A DNA stretch of 34,910 bases from assembly GCA_964537685.1 (NCBI GenBank), contig CAZICM010000084.1:1-34910 (forward strand). The letters run 5' to 3'. The notes beneath the pieces are model-generated. The model searched no databases. It worked only from the letters and a program-made list of their open reading frames with translations, and was not told where the DNA came from. Source of the stretch: CAZICM01 sp964537685. GTDB taxonomy: Bacteria; Myxococcota_A; Polyangia; Polyangiales; Polyangiaceae. Of this stretch, positions 7,670 through 15,473 are shown one piece after another. A program made the translations under genes and the position numbers. Numbering within the stretch: the first letter of the stretch is position 1; every line of letters starts with the position of its first letter.

Positions 7670-8266
7670 CTAACCTTTCCTCAGTTCAGCGAGCACCAAT
7701 TTGGCTACGGCCTTGGTGGCATCCATCACCCCAACGCCATCGCGAGGAATCGTTGCGATAACGGGAATTTGAGATGGGTCCGCAAAACCCACCAGCAGTG
7801 GAGCGGCCACGCTCGCCAAATCGAGGGCATCGGAGGCATCACAAAAGGTACATTGAACAACAAAGGGCAATGCATAGATATTGTACCCCCTTTGGGACAA
7901 CGCGTGGCGGAGCTCGTAGAAACACGAGAGATTCTCCGCCTGCTTCGCGCGCCTTGAATCGGCGGTGAACACAATACCATCGACATTATCCAGCAAATCA
8001 TAGCGAGCGCGCTCATATCCCGCCCGGCCCGGAACGCTGAAGAGGTGAAATGTCGACTTGAATCCCCGGATTTCCCCGAGTTTTAGCGGTAAATAGTCAT
8101 AGTAGGCGGTCTCGGGGTCCGCACCGTTCAACTTCTGCCGCTGAGCGTCCGGCGACTGGGTGCGCTCATAGATGGCATTCAGTGTCGCGCTTTTACCGCT
8201 TCCGGCAATGCCATACCAGACGACCTTGCACTGAATCTGCTTCGTTTGAAAGTCGATGGAAGCCAT
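7670..8266 (-). CDS. MglA-like Ras-type small GTPase with degenerate G4
   Basis: 198 aa. The protein follows MglA closely: P-loop GIAGSGKS (19-26), the MglA signature YYDYLPLKLGEIRGFK (55-70), a G3 of VPGR (78-81), and an MglA-like end (GVGVMDATKAVAKLVL). Known MglA binds GTP, sets cell polarity and controls motility in myxobacteria, with MglB (Roadblock) as its activator. Here the G4 motif that selects guanine is not NKxD: the position reads TFCD (140-143). Either specificity is relaxed or it is a regulatory pseudo-GTPase. It sits inside the VTC/export operon, not next to an mglB-type gene; two Roadblock genes lie at 31329-32639. It is not necessarily the organism's polarity MglA. Confidence 0.85.
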   Translation of the reverse strand: MASIDFQTKQIQCKVVWYGIAGSGKSATLNAIYERTQSPDAQRQKLNGADPETAYYDYLPLKLGEIRGFKSTFHLFSVPGRAGYERARYDLLDNVDGIVFTADSRRAKQAENLSCFYELRHALSQRGYNIYALPFVVQCTFCDASDALDLASVAAPLLVGFADPSQIPVIATIPRDGVGVMDATKAVAKLVLAELRKG

Positions 8267-8305
8267 GTGGGGCTCTTAATTGAGCCCAGCCGCGAATGCA
8301 AGCTC

Positions 8306-9643
8306 TTATTTTAGACCGCCGCCGATGGCCGCGTTGAGCGCCGAAAGCGCTTGCCGGTACGCTCTTACCCGTTTGAGCTTTAACGCATTGGCCGAAAAAC
8401 GCTGCTCTTCAAGCACATGCAGCCTTACCAAATCAATTTGCCCTTGCTCAAAAGCCTCTTTGGAAGCCGTCCTCGCAGCCTCCAATGCAGGTGCCATGGT
8501 CCGGGCATCGTTCTGCAACAACTCGCGAGCTGCTCTAACCTCCCTCAGCCGAGCTCGGACTTCCTCGATAATGCGCTTGACTTCCGCCGTAAATTGGCGC
8601 TCGGCCAGGTTTCGTTCGGCTTCTGCCCTCGCCGCCCGGTTGCTCCCCGTGTCAAAAATAGGCAATTCCATGCCCGCCCTAAACGAAAATCCAAGACCCG
8701 CCGTCACGTCCGGTCCAAAGGCATAACCCACTTCCGCAAAGGTCAGCCAGGGCCATCTCCGGGTGCGTTCCACCGAAAGCGCCGCGTCAGCCGCATCCAC
8801 CCGGGCAGCCGCCGCCGCGACTTCAGGCCGTTTCTCCAGTGCCGCCCTCACCAGCGTCTCTTCTCCAGGCAAATCAGGAATCGCCCGCTCATCCAAAGGA
8901 TCGCCCACCAACTCAATCTCGACATCCCCATCGGCCCCAATACGAGCGAGCAGCGCCTGCCTCGCCACATCCTTCAGCCCCTTGGTCCGAAGCACCTCTT
9001 CCTCGGCGTTTTTGCTCGATAAATTGGCCAATGCCTCATCCACCTTCGTCGCCTGCGAGAGCGCCACTCGCTCTTTTACGGCTGCATACAGGCTATTTCT
9101 CGCATCCGCCGCATCCTTCGCCGCCTTCCATTCCTCCTCGGCCAGCAGCGCTTCTTGAAATAAAAACCGCACAAATGCCTCTTCCGCCAGCTCTTCTAGG
9201 CGCGCATTCGCCTTCTCTTCCGATAATTGAGCCTCCGCTTCCGCCTCCAACGCGCTGTTTTCACCAGGACGAGGGGGAAAGATTCTCAATGCTACATTTG
9301 CCCTTGGCTCTCCCCCCATCAACTCATCCAAACGAAGCCCCTGAAGCCTCAGTTCTGGATTTTTCCATGCTCCCACCTCACCTTTGTGGGCCTCGGCCAC
9401 GTTCACCCTTGCCTCGGCCGAAAGCAGGCGCGCGCTGTGCTCCTTGGCGAACTTCACGGCCATATCTGCCGTCAATTTCGATGGCATTTTGGTTTTCACG
9501 GCCAGAAGCGAGCTTTTGTGCTCCGCATAGACCAAAAGTGCCCTTTCCTCGGGCTTGGCTCGCATGGGAGCATAACATCCAAGCATACCTGCAACGACAG
9601 CAGTTGTAAAACCCATCCGGCACATATCTAGGGCGGCGGCCAT
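8306..9643 (-). CDS. TolC-like outer-membrane efflux factor (lipoprotein)
   Basis: 445 aa, a usual length for TolC/CusC-type factors. The leader ends at a lipobox-like MLGC (Cys at about 23), so it may be lipid-anchored as in OprM. The body is long Ala/Glu/Arg-rich amphipathic helices in two repeats (about 55-240 and 260-440), typical of the alpha-helical barrel, with beta-type segments between them (ELRLQG...ANVALRIFP; LTFAEVGYAFGP...LGFSFRAGMELPIFD). GGAGG stands 5 bases before the ATG. It overlaps the end of the HlyD-type gene by 16 bases, so the pair is almost certainly co-translated and would form a periplasm-spanning channel. The inner-membrane pump partner is not a known ABC, RND or MFS type here. 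Confidence 0.85.
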   Translation of the reverse strand: MAAALDMCRMGFTTAVVAGMLGCYAPMRAKPEERALLVYAEHKSSLLAVKTKMPSKLTADMAVKFAKEHSARLLSAEARVNVAEAHKGEVGAWKNPELRLQGLRLDELMGGEPRANVALRIFPPRPGENSALEAEAEAQLSEEKANARLEELAEEAFVRFLFQEALLAEEEWKAAKDAADARNSLYAAVKERVALSQATKVDEALANLSSKNAEEEVLRTKGLKDVARQALLARIGADGDVEIELVGDPLDERAIPDLPGEETLVRAALEKRPEVAAAAARVDAADAALSVERTRRWPWLTFAEVGYAFGPDVTAGLGFSFRAGMELPIFDTGSNRAARAEAERNLAERQFTAEVKRIIEEVRARLREVRAARELLQNDARTMAPALEAARTASKEAFEQGQIDLVRLHVLEEQRFSANALKLKRVRAYRQALSALNAAIGGGLK

Positions 9644-11715
9644 GCGACCTCCACAAGCGAAGGCGTTTTCTCGCCTTCATCAAAGATCACCAGCATCTTC
9701 GACGGATCGGGAACCCGGCTTAACCCCTCTGGTTTTCGCCCTGGAAATAACCGTATCGCCCGAGGCTCTAACACGCCCCCACGGGGAGAAGCCACATACC
9801 ACAATCGCCCAGACTCCGACTTGCCCTCATCCCTGGAGGCTGTCGAGCTGAGTGCCAATGATCCATCTGGCCAGAATAGCAGCTCTGATATTCCTCCGGG
9901 CACAGCTTTCCCGTCGACCTCAGCCTCTAAACGCACCCGGGCCCATAGAGAAAGCCCTGCTTTTTCCAAGCTTTTTTCTTTAAAGAGAGCATCCGGGTCC
10001 GATATTTTCCAGATCAGCGCCCTACCCTCGCTATCCAAAGGCGATTTCACGCCCAAATACAATGCTCCCCCATAAGCGCTCATCCCCTCGATATCCAAAT
10101 CGGCCGTTCCCTGCGAAAGACCGAGCTTTTCATTCGCCGGCGCACCTTGTTTATCGAGCAACTCCGATAAATGCAGCTCCGTATCCAGATGAGGCATACC
10201 ATCCTTCACACGAAGCCTGAGAAATGCCGTGCGCGATGGAGGGCGCTTTTTATTTTTGCTATGGCCTTGAGAAGCCAGCACATATAAAAACGATTCATTC
10301 CCCGAATCCAAGGCCGCAATCGACTCTAAATCGTTCACTTCCTTCAAGCCTTGAATGACCACCGGCTCGGGATTCACAACGCCTTCGGGGCTCATGCTAA
10401 ACAGCCAAGGCGCCCGCTCATTCGCGCTTTCCAGTCCCGTGTCATCGCTCACGACCCAACAGCGCCCAAGCTCTTTTTGGCAGAGCACTCCCGACGGCTC
10501 AAACCGCGTTTTCTGCGATAATTGAGCCGGAACTCGCATCGGTAATACCATCGAATCCATGGCCGAGGGCAATATTTGTGCACTCGCCCCCACGATTGGC
10601 TGTACCGCGGCGCTCGAGACCGGGGGCAAGGGCGCAAGAGGCTTCGGCGCGCCCGATGTATCAATTTCAACATCAAACGCCTGCCCAGGAACCAATCCAG
10701 CCTGTCCTTCAATAGCCGCAGTGGCTATACGCCCCCATACCGGCCGATTGGGTACAAGCCGGCAGCGCAACGGCAATTCCATCACCGAGGGAGATACCGT
10801 CGACAATGTTCCTGTAAGCGAAGGACCTCCGCCCTCGTGCATCACCAGCTTGACCCGCGCACCTTCGGCCACTTTTAGCGCATCATGCTCGCCCACGCAA
10901 ATGGTGACACGCGAACGCACCCCAACCAGCGTTGTAATGACTTCGCCCGGCGCAGCCACTTCGCCCGCGCGTTTAAGCACCACCGACACATAACCATCCG
11001 ACGGTGCCCGAATCGTCATCTCCCCGCGCTTATACAAAAATTCCTCGCGCTCCATCGAGAGTTTAAGCAATTCCTTGCCCACGGCAGCCGTCTCTCCCGA
11101 GCTGAGCACCTCAAGAACTTGCTTTCGCGTGTTCTTTGCCGTTTCCAGTTGCTTCCTCAGCAGCGCGATCCGCTTGGGCTTTTGCTCAACCAGGGGCGCA
11201 ACTCCAGCATATTTCAGCGAAATATCGGAAAGCTCCGTACCCGTCGCCAATTTGCCAGCCACGAGTTTCTCCAGCCGCTCCCGCTCCGCCTTCAGTGTTG
11301 ACGCCTCGCTTCGAGCCAGCGCCAACGCCTCTTCTTCCGAGGCAAGCTCCCGCTCCAATGTCCGGATTTCTTCCTCGATGCTCACCGTCATCCCCGCCTG
11401 CGTCGCAGGAAGAAGCGCTATCAGCCGCGTGCGTTCCGCTTCCACCAGCGCAAGCTGGGCATCCACCAAATGCGTATCCAGGGTGGCAATCACCTGCCCG
11501 GCTGAAACACGCTCCCCTGCGCGCACCGATACAGAAGCCACCCGCCCAAGCTCCGTCGATGCCGCGGTCCATGTTTCCTCCTCGGCAAATCCTCGCGCCT
11601 TCACGGCTCGGCTTAGGCTTCCATGCAACCATGCCGCAAGCCCAAGTGAAATCACGAGCATCCCAATTGGCCCAGCCTGCTGGGCCCCCGAACGAATTCG
11701 AAAAGATAAGCTCAC
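9628..11715 (-). CDS. HlyD-type membrane-fusion adaptor fused to DUF3616-like domain
   Basis: 695 aa. It starts at a GTG overlapping the previous stop (GTGA). The N-terminal part is a membrane-fusion protein: one TM (about 15-32), a biotinyl-lipoyl half (SVRAGERVSAGQVIATLD), a long coiled coil (about 85-220), the second lipoyl half (IRAPSDGYVSVVLKRAGEV) and a beta-barrel. After a Pro/Ala linker (about 345-395) comes a roughly 300-residue domain with the pattern EPSGVL, VNDLESIAAL, DIEGMSAYGGALYLGVKSP and PEGLSRV, which resembles DUF3616/beta-propeller proteins. HlyD adaptors usually end after the barrel, so this fusion is unusual. It is encoded between DUF4956 and TolC-like genes and should bridge the inner membrane and the outer-membrane factor. 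The role of the added domain is unknown. Confidence 0.8.
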   Translation of the reverse strand: MSLSFRIRSGAQQAGPIGMLVISLGLAAWLHGSLSRAVKARGFAEEETWTAASTELGRVASVSVRAGERVSAGQVIATLDTHLVDAQLALVEAERTRLIALLPATQAGMTVSIEEEIRTLERELASEEEALALARSEASTLKAERERLEKLVAGKLATGTELSDISLKYAGVAPLVEQKPKRIALLRKQLETAKNTRKQVLEVLSSGETAAVGKELLKLSMEREEFLYKRGEMTIRAPSDGYVSVVLKRAGEVAAPGEVITTLVGVRSRVTICVGEHDALKVAEGARVKLVMHEGGGPSLTGTLSTVSPSVMELPLRCRLVPNRPVWGRIATAAIEGQAGLVPGQAFDVEIDTSGAPKPLAPLPPVSSAAVQPIVGASAQILPSAMDSMVLPMRVPAQLSQKTRFEPSGVLCQKELGRCWVVSDDTGLESANERAPWLFSMSPEGVVNPEPVVIQGLKEVNDLESIAALDSGNESFLYVLASQGHSKNKKRPPSRTAFLRLRVKDGMPHLDTELHLSELLDKQGAPANEKLGLSQGTADLDIEGMSAYGGALYLGVKSPLDSEGRALIWKISDPDALFKEKSLEKAGLSLWARVRLEAEVDGKAVPGGISELLFWPDGSLALSSTASRDEGKSESGRLWYVASPRGGVLEPRAIRLFPGRKPEGLSRVPDPSKMLVIFDEGEKTPSLVEVAWPPP

Positions 11716-12392
11716 AGGTCCAGCGTTGGCTCTTGAAGAAGAAGGGTCACATCCTGAATTCCCTGAACCGCCTGAAGCGCGTTAACCAAAGGCGCGCGCT
11801 TGTCTGGATCGGGAATATTCACCTGATAGGCATGCTCCATCGCCCTGCCCTGAGCGGCCTCCCTCAGCGTCACGAGCACAAAGGTGCGGCAATGCTCCCG
11901 AAGCGCCTTCGCAATGGCTTCTTCAACACCAGGACCAACAGGCGCGGTAAAGCGCAGCAAACCATCGAGTTGTTTCTGTGAACCATAACCCATTCCATGC
12001 AAAAGCAGCGCGGCCGCAATAAACACCCCCGTTCCAACCATCGCCGTGACGTAGGCCCGAGCGCCGCAGGCCACGCCGGCCGCCACCGACGCAAACACAA
12101 ATATTAAATCGCGTGGATCTCGCATCGTCGTGCGAAACCTCACGATAGAAATTACGCCGACAACGCCGATACCCGCGACCAAACTGCTTCCGGCCGCCAG
12201 CATAAGCATCGACGTTAAAATGGCCGAAAGAGCCATACCCTGCACCGCGGCGCGCGAATAGGAAAGACCGCTAAAGGTGCGCATATACACAAGGGCCACC
12301 CCTTGCGCCAAACCAAACGAAAGGAGAACAGCCATCAACGCTTCGCGAAAGCCAACACTCTCGCTGCTTGACAGATTGATTAAATCAAGCAC
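11712..12392 (-). CDS. DUF4956-family integral membrane protein
   Basis: 226 aa from a GTG at 12392. This start is chosen because GGGAGG lies 6 bases upstream and gives an 8-base overlap with the VTC gene; a longer frame from 12419 exists. It has about four TM helices in the first 135 residues and the DUF4956 hallmark GVISIVRFRTTMRDPRDL in a loop between them, followed by a cytoplasmic alpha/beta domain. From memory, DUF4956 proteins in bacteria are often encoded beside VTC-domain proteins, as here. A working model is a membrane partner or channel for the VTC product, but this has not been shown here. Confidence 0.85.
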   Translation of the reverse strand: MLDLINLSSSESVGFREALMAVLLSFGLAQGVALVYMRTFSGLSYSRAAVQGMALSAILTSMLMLAAGSSLVAGIGVVGVISIVRFRTTMRDPRDLIFVFASVAAGVACGARAYVTAMVGTGVFIAAALLLHGMGYGSQKQLDGLLRFTAPVGPGVEEAIAKALREHCRTFVLVTLREAAQGRAMEHAYQVNIPDPDKRAPLVNALQAVQGIQDVTLLLQEPTLDL

Positions 12393-13185
12393 TCCGCGCC
12401 TCCCGGGCCAAAAGCGCATTCCGTGCGGAAGGCAGCAAATGCTCGTTGGTAATGCTGTAACAGTATTTTGAAAACGACATCCGGGTCAGTTCATGATTGC
12501 GAATCATGTCCGACATCCAGCGGGGAGGCCGGTGTTCAAACTTCAGTTCCAAGACGCAAACAGGCTCTGTGGTCCATGTTTGCACGCGATGATCGACAGG
12601 CCGCCACCTGCGCGGATCGCCCTCAAGCGAAAGGCTCCGCTGCTCTTGACACATAACGCGCCGATCGAAAGTTACGCGGGCATAGTTATCGAACAGGCTT
12701 TCATAAGGCTCGCGTTCGTACTCGACCAGAACGCGGGGCTCTAGATGATAGCGGTGATAGACCTCGATAAACCGGGCGAGGTGCTTGCTCGGAATCTGTG
12801 CCTCAAATGCCGATTCTAAAAGCACTTCAAGCCATGTCGCGGCCGGCACAATGGCACGCGATTTCACGATCACATCGCCCACGCGGCGCTTCACTTCAAA
12901 GAAAACTGGCGAGTTTTTGCCTGGATAATTGCGGATTCGGACCTTGAACCGATCGCGCTGCTCGCGCGCGTTGGCCCAGAACAGATCGTAATTTGCCGTG
13001 TCCAGATACAGCGAGCGAATGGAGTAATAACCTTCAGCATTCGCGTATTTATCCCGCTTGCAGTAGGGCGCGATGCTGGCCCGGATCTTGGGCACCACGC
13101 GCTCGGGAAGGAGATACTTGATTTCGTAGCGTTCGATGAAGTTCACGGCGAATGAAGGAGCCGGCGGTTGACAAAAAAGGTTCAT
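12385..13185 (-). CDS. VTC-domain protein (polyphosphate polymerase type)
   Basis: 266 aa from the ATG at 13185 (a GTG sits directly before it at 13188). It fits the VTC/TTM tunnel fold along its whole length. Conserved charged strands, with numbering from the GTG: RYEIKYLL (20-27), YYSIRSLYLDT (54-64), FKVRIR (81-86), FFEVKRR (96-102), KSR (109-111), PRVLVEYERE (151-160), VTFDRR (172-177), VLELKFE (212-218) and SFSKYCY (238-244). These match the basic and acidic residues that bind triphosphate and metal in yeast Vtc4, which makes polyphosphate from ATP. The protein has no SPX domain and no TM, so it is cytosolic and probably docks on the DUF4956 protein. Polyphosphate as product is an inference; other TTM activities remain possible. 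Confidence 0.85.
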   Translation of the reverse strand: MNLFCQPPAPSFAVNFIERYEIKYLLPERVVPKIRASIAPYCKRDKYANAEGYYSIRSLYLDTANYDLFWANAREQRDRFKVRIRNYPGKNSPVFFEVKRRVGDVIVKSRAIVPAATWLEVLLESAFEAQIPSKHLARFIEVYHRYHLEPRVLVEYEREPYESLFDNYARVTFDRRVMCQEQRSLSLEGDPRRWRPVDHRVQTWTTEPVCVLELKFEHRPPRWMSDMIRNHELTRMSFSKYCYSITNEHLLPSARNALLAREARSA

Positions 13186-13189
13186 CACA

Positions 13190-13218
13190 AAGTGATTGAA
13201 CTGTCACCAGCTTGTCAA
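13190..13218 (-). promoter_or_regulatory. Possible promoter of the VTC operon
   Basis: On the minus strand TTGACA (13213-13218) is followed 16 bases later by ATCACT (13191-13196). The -35 is perfect but the -10 is poor, and transcription would begin at or just before the ATG, giving an almost leaderless message. There is no clear ribosome-binding site before the VTC start, which is compatible with that. Weak call. Confidence 0.25.
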
Positions 13219-13340
13219 GAACCATGCCTCGGGTCGATGCCCTTTCGCACGCCTTTAGATCACCGCTGGAATGGAACTCGCCCTGCCGATTTTGCAGGCC
13301 AAACGCTTCTTTTTCATGCGATTTCAGCACGGAATTGCAC

Positions 13341-14213
13341 TTAGGCGTCGGCCAGCATGCTCATGCCCATGCCGCGAAGCAGCTCGTTTTGACCTTCCGT
13401 ATGGGCACGATTTAGCCCCTCCACCATCTTCCCTGTCATCGGGTCCACCACCACCCGGACTGGACGGCTTCCCGAGGGCATTTCAACGAGAGCGTTCACC
13501 GCATCCGCCACATCCTGAGCATCGGGCAAGCTGGGACCCGAAAACACACGGGCAAAATGCTCATTTAACATCTCTATCCCGCCCGCAAGCAAACCGTATT
13601 CCGCAGCCTTTTCCTGCTCGGCGCCCAGCGTTGCATTGCGTCCAATTTCCGTCGGATACGTACCGGGCTGCACAATCGTCACCTCGACACCCGTAGGCTT
13701 CAGCTCATAGCGATAGGCGTCGCTCATCGCCTCAAACGCCGCCTTGGTCGCGCAATAGGCGCCCATGAGCGGCACCACAACGCGCCCCCACGCACTCGAA
13801 ATCTGAATAAACAATCCACTTTTGCGCGCGCGCATCGAAGGCGCGGCCGCGCGGAATACCCGGTGAGGCGCAAGCAAGTTGATGTTGATCAAGTCCAGCC
13901 ACTGCTGTGTCGTCAGCGTTTCTTCGAGCCCAATCAGAGCGGCCCCGGCATTATTGACCACCACATCGAGATACGCCGCCTGCGCCAGCACATCAGCGAC
14001 CGAACGCTCGACATCGGCATCGCTTTCGAGATTCATCTCCACAACGCTAATATTTCCGCCTCCTTCAAGGCGAAGCTGCTCGGCCGGCTCGCGGTTGCGG
14101 CCTTGTATATCGCGCATCGTGGCAAACACCCGATGCCCGCCGCGCGCGAGGGCTAAAGCGCTTAAGCGGCCAAAACCGCTATTCGTTCCCGTAATAAGAA
14201 TATGCTTCTGCAT
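13341..14213 (-). CDS. Short-chain dehydrogenase/reductase (SDR)
   Basis: 290 aa, classical SDR. The Rossmann motif TGTNSGFG is at 8-15, NNAG at 87-90, and the catalytic Ser 139/140, Tyr153 and Lys157 (AYCATK) are all present. An Arg (R34) after the second strand favours NADP(H) over NAD(H). The C-terminal end varies among SDRs and gives no substrate. It is on the same strand as the VTC run but separated by 155 bases, so it is probably a separate transcription unit. It is divergent from the MbtH gene (86 bases apart). Substrate unknown. Confidence 0.9.
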   Translation of the reverse strand: MQKHILITGTNSGFGRLSALALARGGHRVFATMRDIQGRNREPAEQLRLEGGGNISVVEMNLESDADVERSVADVLAQAAYLDVVVNNAGAALIGLEETLTTQQWLDLININLLAPHRVFRAAAPSMRARKSGLFIQISSAWGRVVVPLMGAYCATKAAFEAMSDAYRYELKPTGVEVTIVQPGTYPTEIGRNATLGAEQEKAAEYGLLAGGIEMLNEHFARVFSGPSLPDAQDVADAVNALVEMPSGSRPVRVVVDPMTGKMVEGLNRAHTEGQNELLRGMGMSMLADA

Positions 14214-14299
14214 ACGGCGAAGATATACATGGCATCGCCCCGTGAGCGATGATATTCAGCACGCAGGCGATTGAATGGGATCGAACGCAGGAGGTTTGT

Positions 14300-14503
14300 G
14301 TGAGCGATACCGGAATGCAATATCAAGTCGTAGTGAACCACGAGGAGCAATATTCCATTTGGCCTGAAGGCCGAGAGCTTCCGCCCGGATGGAGAGCCGC
14401 CGGAAAGGCAGGGAGCAAAGAAGAGTGCCTGGAATATATAAAAACAGTTTGGACCGACATGAGGCCCTTAAGCCTTCGCAAAGCGATGGATCAAAAAACC
14501 TAA
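14300..14503 (+). CDS. MbtH-like protein
   Basis: 67 aa from a GTG at 14300, chosen because AGGAGG (14289-14294) lies 5 bases upstream and the length fits the family (about 60-75). A longer frame from 14249 exists. It carries the full MbtH signature: NHEEQYSIWP, PPGWRAAG, ECLEYIKTVWTDMRPLSLR. MbtH proteins bind and activate adenylation domains of non-ribosomal peptide synthetases. No NRPS gene is in the window, so it must act on one elsewhere or be an orphan. Its stop overlaps the stop of the convergent cyclase gene. Confidence 0.95.
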   Translation: MSDTGMQYQVVVNHEEQYSIWPEGRELPPGWRAAGKAGSKEECLEYIKTVWTDMRPLSLRKAMDQKT

Positions 14504-15438
14504 CGCAATAACTCCCGCTCAGGCGCCTCAATCAGCCCCGTAATTTCATAGAGCTTATATTCGCCCGTCTTCCCCTTTACCGATACCGTGGCCGTTCGCC
14601 CGACCATAGCGCGGCCTTTCAGTTCTCCAAAAACAGCCTCCGACACCAATAAACGCGAACCCACATCCTTATTGGCCGTTTCAATCCGGCTTGCGAAATT
14701 CACACTATCCCCAATCGCCGTCACGGTTTTTCTATCCTCAGACCCAACGGGCCCCACCACCGCCTCACCCCAATGAATTCCTATTCCGATATCGTATGAA
14801 CGGCCATACATCCGCTGGGTATAGTCTTTAAGCTGCCCCATCGCGTGAAGCATATCCAGCGCCGCCCTCACCGCCCGGAGCGGAGCATCCGGCTGGCCAT
14901 CCACACCAAATAGCGCCATCAAACCGTCCCCCATATAATTGTTAATAAAACCGCCCGCCGCAGAGATCATCCGGCCCATCGTTTCAAAATGCCGGTTCAG
15001 GATATGAATCACATCATAAGGCAAAAGCGCCTCGGCAAAGGGAGTAAAGCTCCGTATATCCGAAAATAACACAGCGACTTTCATTTCATCGCCGACGGCC
15101 ACCGATGTATTGCTCGTATGCAGGCGCCCGAGCATCTTCACATCTTCTTGATCCAGAACCAGCCTGCGCACCCTGACCGGCCCCCGCGCCGTTGCCTGAC
15201 AAGCTATGCGGATCATCGGCTGAAGCTCGAGGCGCCTGGCCAGCGCCTGCTCTTTTTCATTGGGCGGATCCATATACTCAAGCCCATCGAGAATCACCAC
15301 CCGGCACGTCGAGCACCGGGCGTTTCCTCCGCATACGTGGGTATGCGGGATACCCGCTGAAAGGGCTGCGTTTAATAGCGTTTGACGTTCAGGAACATCA
15401 ATGGCGATTTGATCCGGCGCGTAGAAAATTGTGGGCAT
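14500..15438 (-). CDS. 2Fe-2S ferredoxin / class III adenylate cyclase fusion
   Basis: 312 aa. Residues 1-95 form a plant-type [2Fe-2S] ferredoxin domain with Cys36, Cys42, Cys45 and Cys80 (CGGNARCSTC, then IACQA). Residues 115-300 form a class III nucleotide cyclase domain: metal Asp127 (VLFSDIRSFT) and Asp171 (GDGLMALFG), and the GDSVNFASRIE region with the transition-state Asn and Arg. The usual base-specifying Lys before GD appears to be Asn167, so ATP preference is likely but not certain. Soluble, no TM. It would make cAMP under redox or cluster control. It overlaps the MbtH stop by a few bases (tail to tail). Confidence 0.9.
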   Translation of the reverse strand: MPTIFYAPDQIAIDVPERQTLLNAALSAGIPHTHVCGGNARCSTCRVVILDGLEYMDPPNEKEQALARRLELQPMIRIACQATARGPVRVRRLVLDQEDVKMLGRLHTSNTSVAVGDEMKVAVLFSDIRSFTPFAEALLPYDVIHILNRHFETMGRMISAAGGFINNYMGDGLMALFGVDGQPDAPLRAVRAALDMLHAMGQLKDYTQRMYGRSYDIGIGIHWGEAVVGPVGSEDRKTVTAIGDSVNFASRIETANKDVGSRLLVSEAVFGELKGRAMVGRTATVSVKGKTGEYKLYEITGLIEAPERELLR

Positions 15439-15473
15439 GGCAATACAATGCGCTGCATCCTAGAAGAAATGTT

